Origin: Finegoldia magna
GTDB lineage: Bacteria > Bacillota > Clostridia > Tissierellales > Peptoniphilaceae
Length of the DNA stretch: 8,524 nucleotides
Direction: 5' to 3'
Assembly (NCBI RefSeq): GCF_018371055.1
Contig: NZ_JAGYZD010000057.1
Span: forward strand, 1 to 8,524
Numbering within the stretch: position 1 is the first letter of the stretch; the number at the start of each line of letters is the position of its first letter. Positions 8,201 through 8,524 of the stretch are shown here, in pieces. The notes under the pieces were generated by a model, which had not been told where the DNA came from, ran no database searches, and was given only the letters and a program-made list of their open reading frames with translations. The translations under genes and the position numbers were made by a program.

Positions 8201-8524
8201 AATATCATCAAGATTTGGAACAAGTCTTTCCTGTATAGAAAGAGAAGATGTTTCCTTAGAAGAAGGACTAAAATTAGCCATAAAGAATATTAAAGGAAAA
8301 TATGAAAAGGTTCAAATAGATGAAAACTTGGGAGAAAAACTAATACCTGCAGATGATAGGGTTAAAAATTATTCATTTGCTCTAGTAGATGATGAAATAT
8401 ATTTTAGAGAAAATTCTATTATGCAAAAAGTATCCTTAAATGAAAAGGATAAGGGCAAGGTGGAAGAGTATTTAAAATTAAATGCAAGTCTGAGAAATGT
8501 AATCACTTTTCAAAAGGAAGATTA
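2235..8524 (+). CDS. Giant ICE polyvalent protein with ArdC-like and N6-adenine methyltransferase domains (3'-partial)
   Basis: The frame is open for 2096 codons from ATG 2235 (AAGGAGGG at 2222-2229) to the window edge. I read it through and found no stop. Residues 1-105 resemble the ArdC-like ssDNA-binding N-domain, with TACAEFDYW at 56-64 and RGEKGI at 73-78. Residues 278-431 are an R/S/G/Q/D-rich, probably disordered linker that overlaps tnpV. Residues 463-562 and 686-784 are two diverged copies of one module. Residues 970-1067 resemble an LPD-type module (YWIVEFNE, then RIDIGDGNEANQR). The methyltransferase begins near 1685: YVGWGG at 1722-1727, motif I EPSAGIGRF at 1793-1801, an acidic GVELD at 1816-1820, motif IV NIPFG at 1857-1861. 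Relatives usually continue into an SF2/SNF2 helicase, so about the last third is probably outside the window. Such proteins are thought to protect or process ICE DNA. No signal peptide or membrane segment is seen; it is cytoplasmic. Confidence 0.9.
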   Translation, partial: MPRYDTVDLSRSIYLAKEEFKKDIKKYEEYLKVVGNNYKYPYIHQISIYNMDTKATACAEFDYWKSIGRSVKRGEKGIPLLDIENGKIKYIFDIRQTVSVDHNISEVKLWEYDGKKHLNLLDELIDKFKEKDSQLLLSQEDKIDALAGSYVRRKFDETLEGLSDESLKAIQKIDLFNLLKESVKVSVSERMGVSYELKEEDLSILSKISSVDIDKALNFTSNISKNILIDLGREINKLEISEKVQERRNWEQTKDVKERYNELTANINKDIEEGGLEDERESSISRQGISSRGRNLHTSNQGESIRDTWRDLQDGTDESRSGSISTKYGDAERSGYRKAQLLGKDEVELSQGKQERGLSDNVSTGDINESSTIQGRRNRGIYQSRRSQDDGSLGTDRRIEGKGLSELYRTQEEYGYAPTRDGRKGDYPSLKNEHEIKNTGEVESTSFFSANNQKEQTFITSPISQREIDTFLIYGGNNQDGRLPVIAEFSKGKSLKEQANFLKETYIGANGFEIDGRRISAWFGEKGAIFKEGDGARYREGQIVSWEDLASNINDLLDRGEFATNVELVDSSSYEIEKIAEKLWYLKEDFSDEIKDSYLKSLSEIKEKNFQEKTENLCRKLKDKNFRSELRKEYEIFLEEYKSNPNILRFNHHKVDRIYQNLRDLEIERKVYQSSLTDIESIYSFITKDEIDENLRKGSGFSDGKKRIYDFFREEHTLKEKADFLKNEYGIGGSSHALSGAMGSGEWHDANGIKYSKGNAEEIKLSWSDVAKRINDLIKENKYIEESIEEDSEKKVYHDINYVKDIKEESQESINYQDDLPPTDGEVYTEKINSISTYYYQGQSVASIGENGRLVIYDDFMPNSLKEDLYSLAYEKQLDLSLDHLEDGIVLEGIEDTFYIKDKEEIEGKEYYLLESQSQYDDIPNIIVNSDREIIDDDIVNGFEEFREFYISKDKIDFNQDNLIDNEEDYWIVEFNESSSLIEKNYEGQRLTKELLDEIKEVDEKIRLQNKTFEEDKYPQMTDEWVGYSKFYFNHIVDGKKVDYYRIDIGDGNEANQRGFDFLYEQIGKNQKELNQASEESKIDEKILSINQIEDRLFNVLVKDKNLEKEIIKARENLGNDTLASFNSVFQREYAKIMREVSHKQDNLPDDMKSIGSVRKLSIRIQNRYREYLDNLFKNYVEADKNMDSIKVGDIVKTEDNKYLKIKNLSNGYDENDNPIIYYSYDAYFDKDLKLFSHSFKESNLKVVEILRDSPEEELAKEILEDKIAVKVGYYYALVDREKTKNIELEETGSRVYPRKDNPQGKVYTLYKGKSFEESRKVDSLFDEMAIKMKDVNLRNLNDVFTLEREGLFEISDDEVTKFKEGYDIDIKSFGQQFPDYYDDIYVLNKNLEINGAYQNLAYINRENEIIFNVDLSQEEKTQIEEIRNKKEVISKLIEKDTKEKNEYYFDPQNEEYLLLSKKVEDGLLKIPDSIKDTIKGKEGFEVELVLDTKKKSLKQNLRYNGYILNTNSAIKYKSYKDLLNSVPYLLDDRHREVLLEGYLNQQIEKEKEKQEEKSFKEGINVRYQGREYTISNINDKTNPKTIELEDNTGLMNGFITGNETILFNDYNDLDLEVIGNKEVENIESVKQISFGDFSRDLKEEKADKKLKIKYKLEEQQSIQEKEIEEVSIENYKILNEEENLPPSQRLKNNIEAIKLLKNLERENRFAKKEEQEILAKYVGWGGLADVFDEEKEGQWLDARNFLKENLTGEEYNRARESTLTAFYTPKLVIDYIYETLSNFGFKKGNILEPSAGIGRFIGSLPEEMNESDFYGVELDRISGKIAKHLYPNAKIQVKGFEDTNFSNNLFDVAIGNIPFGEFKVADREYERNNFLIHDYFFAKSLDKVRDGGIIAFITSSGTMDKKSEDVRRYISERAEFLGAIRLPNTTFKRQAGTEVTSDIIFLKKRDRLLKIDEDWVKLDKDEKGLSYNKYFVDNPDMVIGTMEEISSRFGTSLSCIEREDVSLEEGLKLAIKNIKGKYEKVQIDENLGEKLIPADDRVKNYSFALVDDEIYFRENSIMQKVSLNEKDKGKVEEYLKLNASLRNVITFQKED
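3052..3058 (+). promoter_or_regulatory. Internal Shine-Dalgarno for tnpV
   Basis: AAGGAGG lies eight bases before the ATG at 3067, inside the giant gene and out of its frame. In the giant frame it encodes part of EEGGLED. Its strength and spacing match the ribosome-binding sites of the other genes here, which supports real internal initiation of the nested gene. Confidence 0.7.
3067..3525 (+). CDS. tnpV: TnpV-like protein, nested in the +1 frame of the giant gene
   Basis: A complete 152-residue frame lies wholly inside the giant gene, shifted by one base. It is recognisably like transposon-encoded TnpV, known from Tn4451-type elements: PFEIHGGTY at 27-35, YWGRMRLNFLK at 64-74, LQGTLMSHL at 86-94, then a C-terminal helix with AWGLTEELKEKDYLNYIGL at 115-133, ending EIILV. 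TnpV proteins are usually about 100-150 residues, so the length fits. Their function is unknown; a DNA-transaction accessory role is only a guess. A strong Shine-Dalgarno (3052-3058) precedes it and a terminator-like hairpin (3554-3579) follows the stop, as for an independent gene. Local GC is higher than in surrounding coding sequence (25 of 60 bases at 3361-3420 against 16 of 60 at 7141-7200). The normal protein lies in this frame, while the giant frame here is low complexity. The main doubt is whether it is expressed. Confidence 0.75.
   Translation: MKEKVVLADKEYLVEEGIYTPVIKENPFEIHGGTYKMELMNQEVEVLVPNMEMPKEVDIGKLNYWGRMRLNFLKESKKEDYQIMYLQGTLMSHLLSKEEEIEEFISREEVKMMEAWGLTEELKEKDYLNYIGLKKNMDMLLQEMGEKEIILV
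3554..3579 (+). terminator. Intrinsic-terminator-like hairpin after tnpV, inside the giant gene
   Basis: GGAAGTAG (3554-3561) and CTACTTCC (3565-3572) form a perfect 8-bp stem with a 3-base loop, followed by seven Ts (3573-3579). The two Gs before the stem could add G-U pairs. It begins 28 bases after the tnpV stop. The giant frame reads through it as GEVESTSFF (residues 441-449). Ribosomes translating the giant frame could keep it from folding. Confidence 0.65.
3621..3920 (+). repeat. Internal protein module, copy 1 (giant-protein residues 463-562)
   Basis: About 100 residues that align with residues 686-784. Shared positions include EID near the start, a DG, LKE-A-FLK followed by Y, SW-D-A, and INDL at the end. 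Copy 1 is the more diverged: it has a tryptophan-phenylalanine (AWFG) where copy 2 has GEWHD. It begins shortly after the tnpV overlap and terminator-like hairpin. Related giant ICE proteins carry the copy 2 type. The function of the module is unknown. Confidence 0.6.
4290..4586 (+). repeat. Internal protein module, copy 2 (giant-protein residues 686-784)
   Basis: Second copy of the module. It contains EID, GSGFSDGKKRIYDFF, LKEKADFLKNEYGIGG, GEWHDANGIKYSKG, LSWSDVAKRINDLI. This wording is close to the form I know from other giant methyltransferase/helicase proteins of ICEs, so it is probably the ancestral copy. The segment between the copies (563-685) is charged and helical. Confidence 0.6.
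6923..6972. repeat. Perfect 16-bp inverted repeat inside the giant gene
   Basis: CATTAATGTTAGATAT (6923-6938) is exactly complementary to 6957-6972 across an 18-base spacer. In protein it covers INVRYQGREYTISNIND (residues about 1564-1580). No T-run follows, so it is not an intrinsic terminator. It could form a stable hairpin in mRNA or in single-stranded transfer DNA, or be a dyad protein-binding site. Confidence 0.7.

Overview
The window is AT-rich throughout, with codon use typical of low-GC Gram-positive anaerobes (TTA, AGA, ATA and GAA are heavily used). Every intact gene is on the + strand. The content is accessory DNA of an integrative and conjugative element (ICE). The main indicator is the first part of a giant polyvalent protein: an ArdC-like N-terminus, LPD-type modules and an N6-adenine methyltransferase. 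Such proteins are common on ICEs of anaerobic Firmicutes. A Peptoniphilus/Anaerococcus-type host is plausible but is only a guess from composition.

Layout. (1) 2-103 is the 3' end of an unidentified gene. (2) 104-285 holds nothing I can support. (3) 286-498 is a scar: an AbiEi-type operator, the last few codons of a lost abiEii copy, a small terminator-like hairpin, and a 26-codon broken copy of the giant gene's start. (4) 510-2173 is an intact AbiE toxin-antitoxin (abortive infection) operon. Its promoter overlaps an inverted-repeat operator, and abiEi and abiEii overlap by 29 nt. (5) A second copy of the hairpin and ribosome-binding site follows. (6) From 2235 to the window edge one reading frame stays open for 2096 codons: the giant methyltransferase protein, cut off before any helicase half.

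Two features stand out. First, a 139-bp direct repeat (342-480 and 2159-2297, about 94% identical) flanks the abiE module and includes the first codons of the giant gene. Recombination between the copies would excise exactly 1817 bp and leave the giant gene intact, so abiE sits in the element as a removable cassette. The left copy keeps its own operator and an abiEii tail, so an earlier abiE module probably occupied the same site.

Second, a complete 152-codon gene resembling transposon protein TnpV (3067-3525) lies inside the giant gene in the +1 frame. It has a strong Shine-Dalgarno before it and an intrinsic-terminator-like hairpin with seven Ts just after it. The giant frame stays open through all of this and encodes a low-complexity R/S/G/Q/D linker there.

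How the genes may work together (inference): AbiEi probably represses its own promoter and neutralises AbiEii. I see no clear separate promoter for the giant gene, so its transcription may depend partly on read-through from the AbiEi-controlled operon. The giant protein presumably protects or processes the element's DNA during transfer. The terminator after tnpV could make full-length expression depend on ribosomes translating the giant frame.
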